The notes under the pieces: generated by a model
Databases searched by the model: none
The model's input: the letters and a program-made list of their open reading frames with translations, nothing else
What the model was told of the DNA's origin: nothing
Made by a program: the position numbers and the translations under genes
Origin: an uncultured Sutterella sp.
Lineage (GTDB): Bacteria; Pseudomonadota; Gammaproteobacteria; Burkholderiales; Burkholderiaceae_F
Direction of reading: 5' to 3'
Length of the DNA stretch: 55,568 nucleotides
Assembly: GCA_900544335.1 (NCBI GenBank)
Contig: UQUS01000012.1
Location: forward strand, 1 to 55,568
Shown: piece by piece, positions 1-8,097 of the stretch
How the letters are laid out: the number at the start of each line of letters is the position of its first letter
Position numbering within the stretch: the first letter of the stretch is position 1

Positions 1-10
1 CAACGCTTTG

Positions 11-41
11 TCCTTTGGACTGGCGGAGGAAGGATTTTTTT
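11..41 (+). terminator. possible intrinsic terminator of a gene left of the window
   Basis: A short stem (TCCTT at 11-15 pairing with AAGGA at 30-34) is followed by seven T residues on the plus strand. It would fit the end of a rightward gene lying before position 1. The stem is only 5 bp, so this is weak. Confidence 0.35.
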
Positions 42-137
42 GTTCCACCCCTTGACAAACGTGTGTAGTCCAGAGATCAGTCAGGTGAGGAATTGCGTCC
101 CATGCATTTCACATTACCATGCGATAAAATTAGAGAC

Positions 138-551
138 ATGGTAGAAGTTGTATACAACCGCAATTGTGTGTACCAGACGGCATACCATATGATATGGTGC
201 CCGAAGTATTGCAAGCGGATACTTACAGGTGAAATAGCCGAGACGTTGCGTCTTGCCGTCAACGCAATCTGCATTGAGCGCGAGTGGCCGATTCTGACCT
301 TGGAAATCCAACCTGACCATATCCATTTGTTCGTAACCATCCCTCCGTCTCTGCCTGTGGCCGATGCCGTAAAGATTTTGAAGGGCTCGACAGCCAGGAA
401 GTTGTTTGCGGCTTTCCCGGAATTGAAGAATCAGCTTTACGGCGGGCATTTGTGGTCTCCGTCCTATTACGTAGGCACGGCAGGCACTGTCAGTGCGCAA
501 ACCATCAGGCATTACATTGAAAGGACTGAACATATCAAAGGGCGCAGGTAA
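138..551 (+). CDS. tnpA: IS200/IS605 transposase TnpA (Y1 HUH enzyme)
   Basis: This is a small single-strand DNA transposase of the Y1 HUH class, which cuts and joins hairpin-marked ends of the element through a covalent tyrosine link. From the ATG at 138 it is 137 residues, normal for the family. The metal-binding HUH motif is His61-Ile-His63 in the segment PDHIHLFV, and the catalytic tyrosine is Tyr126 in IRHYIERT. An earlier in-frame ATG at 93 would add 15 residues unlike the family, so 138 is preferred. The tail overlaps the frame of tnpB. No stop or frameshift is seen and both motifs are complete, so the gene looks functional. Confidence 0.93.
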   Translation: MVEVVYNRNCVYQTAYHMIWCPKYCKRILTGEIAETLRLAVNAICIEREWPILTLEIQPDHIHLFVTIPPSLPVADAVKILKGSTARKLFAAFPELKNQLYGGHLWSPSYYVGTAGTVSAQTIRHYIERTEHIKGRR

Positions 552-573
552 GCTCGTTCGACGCAAAGTCGAC

Positions 574-1770
574 GTGCGTACCGTCTGCATTGCCTTGGAG
601 GTCGATGCCGATGCTTCGGAAAAGATGCATCGGACGCGTCGTCTCTACGGGCAGGCCTGCGATTTGCTCGTTCCGATCGTCGTGTCCGATACGGACCGAA
701 AAGACCGCCTCTGGCAACGGTATAACCTGCATAAGGCCGCCTATCCGATGGTTCGAACTCAAATGCCCGACCTTGGTTCCCAGCTCGCCTGCAACGTCAT
801 GCGTTCGGTCTCGAGCATGTACCGGTCGTGGATCAGCAACCATCCGAAATTCTCGACGGATAAAAAGATGGTGCTCCCGAGCATCAGCTTCAGGAATCCG
901 GTTGTTCACCTGGACAAGAACACCCTTCGCTTCTTGAAGAACTACACCGAAGCTTCGGTCTATACGGTAAATGGGCGTGTCACTGTCGGTCTTCGTCCGG
1001 GAAAGTTTCAGCAGAGCCTTTTGGCCGGATTTATGGCTCAAGAGCTTGCCGGAACGTCGAAGGAGAATCGGATTTTCAAGCTTGGCGAATGCAACCTCGT
1101 TTGGAAGTGCGGCATCAAAGGCAGACCTTCCCGATGGGAGCTGCACATTACCATAGAGAAAAAACTCAAGGAAGTATCTTTAGACAACTTGTCTTTGAAT
1201 CAAGTCATGGGCGTCGATGTTGGCGAAAACAACGCCGCCGCACTGTCTACCGGCCGAATCTTCAAGGCCGGGAAGATGAAGGACGACCGTGACAAATACC
1301 TGAGCAGTCGGGCTCGTTTCCAGCGCAATGGCTCAAGAAGCGCCAGGCAGGCACTTCGAAAGGCTTCCGGCCGAGAGAAACGACATGTGGAACAAATCAA
1401 CGACGAAATCAGCAAGTCCATTATTGAAGATGCGGCAGAGCGCAATATTCGCCTGATCGTTCTTGAGGATCTTACGGACATCCGCAAGCGAATCAAGGCC
1501 GGGCAGAAGGTTCGCGCACGCCTGCACCGCTGGCCCTTCAGGGAGCTTCAGCAAAAGATAGTGGACAAAGCCTGTCGAGCGGGTATCGAAGTAGTCTTCG
1601 TGGATCCTCGCTTTACGTCGAAAACCTGTCCGCATTGCAATGCTATCGGAACACGGCACAAGCACCGATTTGTTTGCAAGAACTGTGGTTACAGAGCGCA
1701 CAGCGACCTCAATGGAGGTCGAAATCTGCAACGTCTGGGTTGTCTGCTGATAACCCAGGGGCTGGTGTAA
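574..1770 (+). CDS. tnpB: RNA-guided nuclease TnpB (IS605 OrfB)
   Basis: TnpB is an RNA-guided DNA nuclease, related to Cas12, encoded by IS200/IS605 elements; it uses an RNA made from the element's right end to cut the donor site and favour retention. The RuvC triad is visible: Asp215 in GVDVGENN, Glu298 in VLEDLTDI and Asp378 in HSDLNGGRN (numbered from the GTG at 574). A zinc ribbon of two CxxC pairs (CPHC, CKNC) lies before the last aspartate. The open frame reaches back to a GTG at 493 inside tnpA; neither start has a convincing ribosome site, and 574 gives the more family-like N-terminus. With all catalytic residues present it is a nuclease and not a TnpB-derived repressor. Confidence 0.92.
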   Translation: MRTVCIALEVDADASEKMHRTRRLYGQACDLLVPIVVSDTDRKDRLWQRYNLHKAAYPMVRTQMPDLGSQLACNVMRSVSSMYRSWISNHPKFSTDKKMVLPSISFRNPVVHLDKNTLRFLKNYTEASVYTVNGRVTVGLRPGKFQQSLLAGFMAQELAGTSKENRIFKLGECNLVWKCGIKGRPSRWELHITIEKKLKEVSLDNLSLNQVMGVDVGENNAAALSTGRIFKAGKMKDDRDKYLSSRARFQRNGSRSARQALRKASGREKRHVEQINDEISKSIIEDAAERNIRLIVLEDLTDIRKRIKAGQKVRARLHRWPFRELQQKIVDKACRAGIEVVFVDPRFTSKTCPHCNAIGTRHKHRFVCKNCGYRAHSDLNGGRNLQRLGCLLITQGLV

Positions 1771-1840
1771 ACAAGCCCTATGTTGAGCCTGCTTTAGCAG
1801 GTGACAATAAAGCTTTCGACTTGAGTCGAGAGTTGTTTAC
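1771..1840 (+). ncRNA. right end and 3' part of the TnpB guide RNA (omega RNA)
   Basis: Directly after the tnpB stop come two hairpins: CCTGC-TTTA-GCAGG (1788-1801) and an 8-bp stem CTTTCGAC/GTCGAGAG (1813-1832). In this family the right-end hairpin serves both as the TnpA recognition site and as the scaffold of the guide RNA, which usually begins inside the 3' end of tnpB. The guide is the host sequence just past the element, here around 1841-1860, which covers the hemL stop codon. The exact boundary and the RNA 5' end are inferred. Confidence 0.6.
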
Positions 1841-1846
1841 GTATCG

Positions 1847-3130
1847 TTATTGCTTCAGTGTCCGAAAGGCTGCCTGAGCGGCTTCGATGGTGGCATCGAT
1901 ATCTTCCGGAGTGTGTGCGGCACTGATAAAGCCAGCTTCGAACACAGAGGGCGCAAGGTAAATCCCGGCATCGAGCATGGCGTGGAAAAAGTGCGCAAAC
2001 GCCTTGGTGTCGGACTTCATGACATCGGCAAAGGTTGTGGGAAGTGTCGGAAGGAAAAAGAGTCCGAGCATGCCACCCAAAGACCGTGCGCAGAAAGGAA
2101 CGTTTTCCCGGTCGGCGGCCTCGTTTAACCCGGTCACAAGGCGCTCGGCCTTGGCCGAGAGGGCTTCATAAAAGCCCGGCTTTTCAATTTCTTTTAAGGT
2201 CGCTAAGCCGCAGGCAACGGCCACGGGGTTACCCGAGAGGGTTCCTGCTTGGTAAACAGGGCCCAAGGGTGCAATCTTTTCCATAATTTCACGCCGCGCG
2301 CCGAAGGCTGCGACCGGCATGCCGCCGCCGATGACTTTGCCGAACATCGTAATGTCGGGCGTAACCCGATAGATCGATTGCGCACCGCCCAAAGCCACGC
2401 GAAAGCCCGTCATGACCTCATCGACAATTAAAAGGGCTCCGTACTTAGTGCAAAGCGCACGCGCCGTGTCGATAAATTCTTGTGTCGCCGGGACCATATT
2501 CATGTTGCCGGCAACGGCTTCGACGATGACGCAGGCGATGGCCTGTCCCTCTTTTTCAAAACACTCGCGCAGTGCCTGCGGATTGTTGTACTCCAAAACC
2601 AACGTATGTTCAGTTGTTTCCTTGGGAACACCGGCCGAAGAGGGGTGTCCGAAGGTGAGCATTCCTGAGCCCGCCTTCACAAGAAGGCTATCGGAATGGC
2701 CGTGATAGCACCCTTCGAACTTGATGATTTTGTCGCGTCCCGTGAAACCGCGAGCCAAGCGAATGGCGCTCATACCCGCTTCGGTTCCTGAGCTCACAAG
2801 ACGCACTTGTTCGACCGAGGGCACAAGGCGCGTGATTTCTTCCGCAAGTTCAATTTCCGCCTTCGTTGCCGCCCCGAACGACAGTCCGTCACGCACGGCT
2901 TTTTGCACGGCTTCGATGACGGCCGGATGATTGTGTCCGAGAATCATCGGCCCCCACGACAGGACGTAATCAATAAAGCGTTGACCCGCTTCGTCAAACA
3001 TATACGGTCCCTGGGCACGGCAGATAAACCGCGGGGCTCCGCCCACGCTCCCGAAAGCTCGCACCGGGGAATTGACTCCGCCGGGAATGGTTTTCTTAGC
3101 GCGCTCGAAAAGTTCTTCATTGATGCCCAT
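1847..3130 (-). CDS. hemL: glutamate-1-semialdehyde 2,1-aminomutase
   Basis: HemL moves the amino group of glutamate-1-semialdehyde to give 5-aminolevulinate, the second step of the C5 route to haem and other tetrapyrroles. It is a cytosolic PLP enzyme of the class III aminotransferase fold. The product is 427 residues, the usual size (about 426), with the PLP lysine at Lys265 in MFGKVIGGGMP and the motifs SSGTEA and VDEVMTGFR in place. The start has GGAG six bases upstream. The stop codon at 1847-1849 lies only a few bases from the IS element, so any native downstream terminator has been pushed away. No hem operon partners are adjacent. Confidence 0.97.
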   Translation of the reverse strand: MGINEELFERAKKTIPGGVNSPVRAFGSVGGAPRFICRAQGPYMFDEAGQRFIDYVLSWGPMILGHNHPAVIEAVQKAVRDGLSFGAATKAEIELAEEITRLVPSVEQVRLVSSGTEAGMSAIRLARGFTGRDKIIKFEGCYHGHSDSLLVKAGSGMLTFGHPSSAGVPKETTEHTLVLEYNNPQALRECFEKEGQAIACVIVEAVAGNMNMVPATQEFIDTARALCTKYGALLIVDEVMTGFRVALGGAQSIYRVTPDITMFGKVIGGGMPVAAFGARREIMEKIAPLGPVYQAGTLSGNPVAVACGLATLKEIEKPGFYEALSAKAERLVTGLNEAADRENVPFCARSLGGMLGLFFLPTLPTTFADVMKSDTKAFAHFFHAMLDAGIYLAPSVFEAGFISAAHTPEDIDATIEAAQAAFRTLKQ

Positions 3131-3475
3131 GGCTGACTCCGAAAAGACACAACGCCGTCAAGCGGACGGCACTGAGCGCATTGTAGGCGAAACCGTCCCT
3201 AAGATTTCCCGAAAAAATGTGTCCAAGGTTTACAGGGACGGCAAAAGAACGGCCTAACCCTAATAAGACCCCTTGTTAGGCGAATTAAAACCAGTCGGCC
3301 AAGCGCAAAGCGAGATCCTTTGTCGTGGCTTTTGTCAAAAAAACGGCCAAAAACCCTTTGCGCCTCCCTACAGGGAGGCGCAAGAGCCTCGTAACCCATT
3401 GATTTTTCACGAAATCGATTTTTGCTGTTACAAAATCGCCGAAGTCGGGAAAGGATTTCCGGCACTTTTAGAGGT
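3131..3475. other. gene-poor spacer rich in inverted repeats
   Basis: No convincing gene lies between hemL and the importer operon. Visible structure: GCCTAAC/GTTAGGC arms (3252-3258, 3275-3281); a GCCA...TGGC stem enclosing CAAAG/CTTTG (about 3298-3331) followed by TTTTG; and a perfect 11-bp hairpin (3358-3383). The segment could hold a small RNA or repeat relics. The hemL promoter should lie at its left end but I cannot name it. Confidence 0.5.
3358..3383. repeat. perfect 11-bp inverted repeat
   Basis: Arms TTGCGCCTCCC (3358-3368) and GGGAGGCGCAA (3373-3383) flank a TACA loop. No T-run follows on either strand, so it is not a standard terminator. It resembles a REP-like hairpin, but no second copy was noticed in the window. 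Confidence 0.7.
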
Positions 3476-3510
3476 GAAAAAAGCCCGCCCCCGAAAAAAG
3501 CGGGACGGGC
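3476..3510 (-). terminator. intrinsic terminator of the importer operon
   Basis: On the minus strand a GC-rich stem (GCCCGTCCCG pairing with CGGGGGCGGGC, loop of T residues) is followed by TTTTTT. It sits about 25 bp past the ATPase stop codon. Confidence 0.85.
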
Positions 3511-3535
3511 AGATAGGTCTTGAATTTAAGACGAA

Positions 3536-4576
3536 CTAGAAAAGCATGACCTTACTAAAGTCCAAGAACACGTTCGTGCCGTCGGGGAAGGCCGTTGCAT
3601 CGACGCCCTTGACGATGACGCGGAACATGTGTTTGCCGCACTCGATACGAAAATCGGTCGAGTCGCCTAAGAAGAAACTGTGGCGCACCACACCGGCAAG
3701 CGCGCCGGCTGTCTTGGAGATTGTGATGTTTTCCGGACGTACGGCAACGGTGACGTTGTCGCCGGAAACACCGTTTGTGTTCGGGAAAGACACCTCCGTG
3801 CCCTCAATGAACACGCGGTCGCCCTGAACCGAACCCTTGACGAAATTCACCAACCCGATAAAGTCGGCCACCATCTTGTTGACCGGGTTCGAATAGATAT
3901 CGTGCGGATGACCGATTTGCTGCACGACCCCGGCGCTCATCACAACGACGCGGTCGCTCATGGCCATGGCTTCGCTCTGGTCGTGCGTCACGTAGATCAC
4001 CGTGATGTGCATCTTCTTTTGAATCGCGGAGATTTCAAAACGCATGCTTTCGCGGAGCTTGGCATCCAGGTTACTTAAAGGTTCGTCAAGAAGGAGTAGA
4101 CCCGGGCGCATCACGAGGGCTCGTGCCAGAGCCACGCGTTGCTGCTGACCGCCTGAGAGCTGACTCGGGAAGCGCTCGCTATATTCTCCGAGGTGCACGA
4201 GTTCGAGCATCTCGGCCACGCGCTTTTTGCGCTCTTCGGTCGGGACATGCTGAATCTTTAAGGGATAGCCGACGTTATCGGCCACGGTCATGTGCGGCCA
4301 GACGGCATAGCTTTGAAAGACCATGCCGATGCCGCGCTTTTCCGGCGGCACGAAGATGCCCTGCTCGGAACTAGAGACCACGGTATCGCCGATGGAAATC
4401 GTTCCTTCCGTGGCGCGTTCAAAGCCCGCGACCATGCGAAGCGTCGTCGTTTTGCCGCAGCCCGAGGGTCCGAGAATCGAAATGAATTCCCCGTCCTTGA
4501 CTTCCAAGTTGAAGTCGTCGACAACGGTAATGGAACCGTACCGCTTGTAGACGTGATTGATTTTGACTTCTGACAT
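3536..4576 (-). CDS. ABC importer ATP-binding protein (FbpC/PotA type)
   Basis: This is the nucleotide-binding subunit that powers the importer encoded by this operon. The 346 residues contain Walker A GPSGCGKTT (about 36-44), the signature LSGGQQQRVALARAL, Walker B LLLLDEPLSNLD and the switch histidine in VTHDQSEAMAM. A C-terminal TOBE-like domain (about 245-346, with VAVRPENI) follows, typical of iron, spermidine, sulfate and phosphonate importers. The start has AGGAG eight bases upstream, and the permease stop is 11 bp before it, so the two are co-transcribed. The substrate cannot be read from this subunit. Confidence 0.93.
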   Translation of the reverse strand: MSEVKINHVYKRYGSITVVDDFNLEVKDGEFISILGPSGCGKTTTLRMVAGFERATEGTISIGDTVVSSSEQGIFVPPEKRGIGMVFQSYAVWPHMTVADNVGYPLKIQHVPTEERKKRVAEMLELVHLGEYSERFPSQLSGGQQQRVALARALVMRPGLLLLDEPLSNLDAKLRESMRFEISAIQKKMHITVIYVTHDQSEAMAMSDRVVVMSAGVVQQIGHPHDIYSNPVNKMVADFIGLVNFVKGSVQGDRVFIEGTEVSFPNTNGVSGDNVTVAVRPENITISKTAGALAGVVRHSFFLGDSTDFRIECGKHMFRVIVKGVDATAFPDGTNVFLDFSKVMLF

Positions 4577-4587
4577 TTGTAAAACTC

Positions 4588-6261
4588 CTAAATTCCGACG
4601 TTGCCCTTGGTGGCCTTACTCAAAATGAGGTTGCCGACCAAGACGATAAGTAGGACGATCACGCTCAAAACGGAGGCGTTTTGCGTATCGGCGTACGTCT
4701 GCAACTCATAAAGCAGAACGCCGATGGTCTTTGTTTCGCTACCGTAGAGCAACAAAGACATCGTCAACTCGTAAAACGAGGGCATGAAGATTAAGAACCA
4801 ACCGGCGACAATCGACGGGGCGATGAGCGGGACGATGATGTCCTTGCAGCAACGCAGCCAGTCGGCGCCCGAATTTAAGGCCGCTTCCTCAAGCGAGCTA
4901 TGCACCTGCGTTAAGGCGGCGGAAATCGTGCGCACGGACATGGTCATGTACTTGACAAGGTACGCGACAACGAGAATCCACATCGTCGAGTACAGGTTCA
5001 GACCGTAGTTACCGCTAAAGGTGATAATCAGAGCCAAGGCAATAACGATTGAGGGAGTCGAACCGCCGACAACCGTCAGAAGGTCCGGCAGCGTCCGACC
5101 GCGCAGCGTTGTTTTGACGGCCAGGTACGAGACGAACAAACTTAAAAGCGTACCGATGGTTGCCGCAATGATGCCGTACAGGACCGAGTTCCAAATCGTC
5201 TCCATGTACTGGGCCGACGTAATGACCGGAATCCACGGGTCAAACCCGTAGTTCGAAAGCGAGAGCACGGACTTAGATAGGGATTTTAAGAAACTTGTCA
5301 TCACAATCGAGCCGATCGGGATGACCACGGCGATGGCCGCATAGGTCGTAATCGCTGCCACGGCAACCCACTTCCACTTGCCGAGTTCGACGATATTCGG
5401 ACGTGTGGATTTGCCGCTGATGGTCGTAAAGTCTTTGCGACCGAGCATCCAGGTCATGAAAAAGAGTAGACCGTTGGCAATAAACATCAGTGAGGCAGCC
5501 AGGGCCGTCGAATCCCGCACGCCTTCGTCGCTACCCATATATAGATACGTGACGATGCGCGTTGTCAGCACTTCGACGTTACCGGGCATACCGACGATGG
5601 CCGGAATACCGAAGCAACTGCCGGCTGCGATAAAGACCAGAAGACCGCCGGCCAAAATCGACGGGGCCATCAAGGGAAGCGTCACATTCAAAAGCGTTCT
5701 GAAGGGACCTGCGCCCGAAATGCGAGCCGCTTCTTCCAGTGTCGGGTCCATCTTTTCCATCGCGCGCGAAATCGTGATGAAGGCAAAGGGGCTGTAAAAG
5801 AGCGTGAGAACCCAAGCAATACCGCCGAACGTGTAGATGTTAAAGGGAGCCGTCTGTAGGTTAAACATCCAGCGGAAAATGTCGTTTAAGTAGCCGACGC
5901 TCGGATTCAGAAGTTGTGTCCAGGCAATAGCGCCCACGTAGGGCGGAATCATGTAGCTGGAAATTAAAATCGTGCGGTAAAACTTTTTACCCGGCAAATC
6001 CGTGCGTCCGACGAGCCAAGCGAGCGGGAAGGTAATCAGGACACTTGCAACCATCACCAGAAGCGAAAGCTCGACGGTGTTGGTAAGTGCTCGCCAGTTC
6101 ACATCCAGGCTGTAGACCTCACGGTAGTTTCCCAAATTAATGGTGCCGTCCTTCCACACGGAGTCAATTAAAAGGACTCCCATCGGAAGAATGACAAAGT
6201 AAATCAGCAACAACACCGCGAAACTAATAACGATGGTTTTGCTGTTTAAGCGAAAGCGCAT
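4588..6261 (-). CDS. ABC importer permease, fused double unit (FbpB type)
   Basis: This inner membrane permease of 557 residues carries two homologous halves, as in ferric iron and phosphonate-type importers. Each half holds a cytoplasmic EAA loop that docks the ATPase: EEAARISGAGPFRTLL in the first half and EEAALNSGADWLRCC in the second. About twelve hydrophobic segments are visible, the first at residues 9-33. The start follows AGGAG by eight bases. It lies between the binding protein gene (91-bp gap with a hairpin) and the ATPase gene (11-bp gap). One polypeptide supplies both halves of the transport channel. Confidence 0.92.
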   Translation of the reverse strand: MRFRLNSKTIVISFAVLLLIYFVILPMGVLLIDSVWKDGTINLGNYREVYSLDVNWRALTNTVELSLLVMVASVLITFPLAWLVGRTDLPGKKFYRTILISSYMIPPYVGAIAWTQLLNPSVGYLNDIFRWMFNLQTAPFNIYTFGGIAWVLTLFYSPFAFITISRAMEKMDPTLEEAARISGAGPFRTLLNVTLPLMAPSILAGGLLVFIAAGSCFGIPAIVGMPGNVEVLTTRIVTYLYMGSDEGVRDSTALAASLMFIANGLLFFMTWMLGRKDFTTISGKSTRPNIVELGKWKWVAVAAITTYAAIAVVIPIGSIVMTSFLKSLSKSVLSLSNYGFDPWIPVITSAQYMETIWNSVLYGIIAATIGTLLSLFVSYLAVKTTLRGRTLPDLLTVVGGSTPSIVIALALIITFSGNYGLNLYSTMWILVVAYLVKYMTMSVRTISAALTQVHSSLEEAALNSGADWLRCCKDIIVPLIAPSIVAGWFLIFMPSFYELTMSLLLYGSETKTIGVLLYELQTYADTQNASVLSVIVLLIVLVGNLILSKATKGNVGI

Positions 6262-6290
6262 ACGAAAAACTCCTGCGATAAAACCACAAA

Positions 6291-6320
6291 AGGCGAGAGA
6301 CGAAGTCTCGTCCCCCGCCT
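6291..6320 (-). promoter_or_regulatory. intercistronic hairpin after the binding protein gene
   Basis: On the minus strand AGGCG/CGCCT arms enclose GAGAC-TTC-GTCTC and are followed by TTTTG. Hairpins at this place often lower expression of the permease relative to the abundant binding protein, by partial termination or by protecting the upstream message. The role is inferred. Confidence 0.5.
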
Positions 6321-6351
6321 GTGTGTTTTACGAAACGAAAAGACCCGTCAA

Positions 6352-7356
6352 TTAACGGTCCATCATGCGCTTACGGAAGTTCTCTTTAATCTTCGCGTTG
6401 TTATCGGAAAGGTCCTGCCAATCAATCTTAATCTTCGTGGCAGCAATCTTGCTTGTCGGGATCGAGCCCAAGGGCGCTTCAACGTCGCCGCGCACCGGGT
6501 GCATCCAGCCCTTAACAACCGCCTGCTGGCCTTCCTTGCCGAGCCACCAGTCCATCAAGGCCTTGGCGCCTTCCGGATTCTTCGTGGTCTTCATGATGGC
6601 AATCGGAGAAGGAATCATGATCGTGCCGTCCGTCGGATAGGAAACCGCGAGAGGTTCTTTCTTGGCAACGGAAAGCTTGAGGATGTTTTCTTCCAGAATC
6701 ATCGCTGCAGCGTATTCGCCCGTCAGAAGTTTGTTCTGAATCGCCGAGTTACCCTGTTCGACCTTCATGCCGTTGGCGGCGAGTTTGTCGAAGTATTCCC
6801 AGCCGTACTTTTGGGCCAAGGCACCGACGGCCACATAGGCCGTGCCGCTCAAAAGCGGATTGGGCATGGCAATCTTGCCCTTCCACTTCGGGTCAAGCAA
6901 GTCCGTCCAGGACTTGGGCGCATCCTTGGGATCGAGCTTGTCTTTATTAAAGGCAATGATCATGTTGCAAACGCGCACGGAGTACCAGGCGCCTTGCGGA
7001 TCCTTATCGAGGATGACCTTGTCAAAGTCTTTGGCTTTGTACGGGAGGAGAAGCCCCTGTTTTTGGAGTGTGAGGTAGTAAGAGGGGTCGGCAACCATCA
7101 ACAGGTCCGTGCTGATGCGCTTGGCGCGGATTTCACCGTTCATCTTGGTCATGATGTTTTCGGTGCCGCCTTGGAACCAACTGACCTTCATCTTCGGGAA
7201 GGCCTTGGCAACGCTCGGCTTGCACATGTTGTCAACAATATCCGGATACATCGAGGTGTAAACCATCGCTTTACCGGAAACACCGGCCTGGGCAAATCCG
7301 ACGAAACTCATAGCGGTTGCGGCCACAACGGCGCTTAAAAGAGCACGTTTCTGCAT
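6352..7356 (-). CDS. periplasmic substrate-binding protein of an iron/phosphonate-type ABC importer
   Basis: This 334-residue protein has a signal peptide of about 24 residues ending near FAQA, so it acts in the periplasm. It belongs to the extracellular solute-binding family of FbpA/AfuA/FutA and delivers ligand to the permease and ATPase encoded downstream. AAGGAGAG stands six bases before the ATG. Family members bind ferric iron, 2-aminoethylphosphonate, thiamine or sugar phosphates. I do not see the adjacent tyrosine pair that clamps ferric iron in classical FbpA proteins, so an organic phosphate or phosphonate is at least as likely. Being first in the operon, it is probably made in the largest amount. 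Confidence 0.9.
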   Translation of the reverse strand: MQKRALLSAVVAATAMSFVGFAQAGVSGKAMVYTSMYPDIVDNMCKPSVAKAFPKMKVSWFQGGTENIMTKMNGEIRAKRISTDLLMVADPSYYLTLQKQGLLLPYKAKDFDKVILDKDPQGAWYSVRVCNMIIAFNKDKLDPKDAPKSWTDLLDPKWKGKIAMPNPLLSGTAYVAVGALAQKYGWEYFDKLAANGMKVEQGNSAIQNKLLTGEYAAAMILEENILKLSVAKKEPLAVSYPTDGTIMIPSPIAIMKTTKNPEGAKALMDWWLGKEGQQAVVKGWMHPVRGDVEAPLGSIPTSKIAATKIKIDWQDLSDNNAKIKENFRKRMMDR

Positions 7357-7739
7357 TTACTACTCTCCTTAGGTAATGTGGATAAGGGTTTTTCCGTGTC
7401 AAATACGCCGAAAGACGGAGATGCCATCGGACAAACGATTTACAAAGTGTAACCATTCCCTTTGGTTTTATCCAATAGTTTTATTTGACTCTCGCAATTT
7501 GTTTTGTGTCGATAAAGATTGAAAATTATCCTTTTATATCAGATTGTTTGTGAGTTTTATCCTCGACTTTTCCGAATCGAAAACACAAGAAAGTACGGGC
7601 GTATTGGTGAAAACCCCTAGAGGGATTCTCAGCTCGGTCTTGCCGTCATTTGCGGGAAAAAGCCCGAAAAAACAACGGAAAACTGTTGCAAAATCGCCTA
7701 AAGAGTGCCGAAAATCGGGCTGTTGCCCGCCTGCAACCG
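7357..7739. other. divergent intergenic region between the importer operon and rnpB
   Basis: No gene is supported here. It must hold the leftward promoter of the importer operon, but I could not choose between several A/T-rich candidates near 7440-7530. Small inverted repeats such as CCCTAGAGGG (near 7614) and CGGG-AAAAAG-CCCG (near 7660) are present without T-runs. The right end feeds into the rnpB promoter. Confidence 0.5.
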
Positions 7740-7768
7740 TTGCGCTCGGGCTTCGGAGTCCTTAAAGT
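7740..7768 (+). promoter_or_regulatory. sigma-70-type promoter of rnpB
   Basis: TTGCGC (7740-7745) and TAAAGT (7763-7768) are separated by 17 bp, each matching four of six consensus positions. Transcription would begin near 7775-7777, which is exactly where the first RNase P RNA helix starts. Confidence 0.65.
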
Positions 7769-7776
7769 TCCGCTGA

Positions 7777-8097
7777 GCACGACGGTCGGTCGGACGATTG
7801 CGGGCGAGTTTTCGCACGAGGAAAGTCCGGACTCCGGAGGGTACCGTAGGAGGTAACGCCTCTCCGCCGTAAGGCGAGGATCAGAGCAACAGAGACGAGC
7901 CGATTCAGTTCGGGTGAAACGGGCAATCTCTACGGGGAGCAACATCAAATAGGCGGCTGCTTGATTCTGACCCGGAAAAGGCCGCGGGTAGATGGCTTGA
8001 GGCGGGGCGTGAGCCCCGCACTAGATGAATGATCGTCAGTGCACCCGATTGTTAATCGGGCGCGCAACATAATCCGGCTTACAGACCGACCTCGTGC
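7777..8097 (+). ncRNA. rnpB: RNase P RNA, bacterial type A
   Basis: This is the catalytic RNA that trims the 5' leader of tRNA precursors. The terminal helix P1 pairs GCACGA-GGTCGGTC (7777-7790, one bulge) with GACCGACC-TCGTGC (8084-8097). Conserved blocks appear in order: GAGGAAAGTCC (7818-7828), AGAGCAACAGAGA (7883-7895), AAATAGG (near 7948), and AATCCGGCTTACAGACCG near the 3' end. At about 321 nt it is somewhat shorter than the 377-nt E. coli RNA. Its 3' end touches the stop codon of the convergent acyl-CoA ligase gene, so no separate terminator fits between them. Confidence 0.95.

Larger units (their letters stand above)
52..1840 (+). mobile_element. IS200/IS605-family element with tnpA and tnpB
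   Basis: A Y1 transposase gene overlaps or abuts a TnpB gene in the same direction, followed by a right end with two hairpins; this is the layout of the IS605 group. The right boundary is placed near 1840, just before host sequence belonging to the hemL 3' end. The left boundary is a guess: TTGAC at 52-56 looks like the T-rich pentamers this family inserts next to. Such elements make no target duplication and have no inverted terminal repeats, so the ends cannot be fixed by eye. Confidence 0.8.

Noticed and set aside
493..573. Upstream extension of tnpB from a GTG at 493
   Set aside because: The extra 27 residues are encoded in an alternate frame of tnpA and do not look like a TnpB N-terminus, though they cannot be fully excluded.
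574..1770. TnpB-derived transcription regulator (TldR-like)
   Set aside because: Those proteins have lost RuvC residues; here Asp, Glu and Asp are all present, as they are in the second copy.
3273..3539. Plus-strand open frame of 88 codons between hemL and the importer
   Set aside because: It runs through an 11-bp hairpin and the importer terminator, has no ribosome site and no family resemblance.
6499..7338. Long plus-strand open frame (279 codons) opposite the binding protein gene
   Set aside because: It is the antisense of a clear signal-peptide protein and reads as an Arg/His/Gly-rich mirror product.
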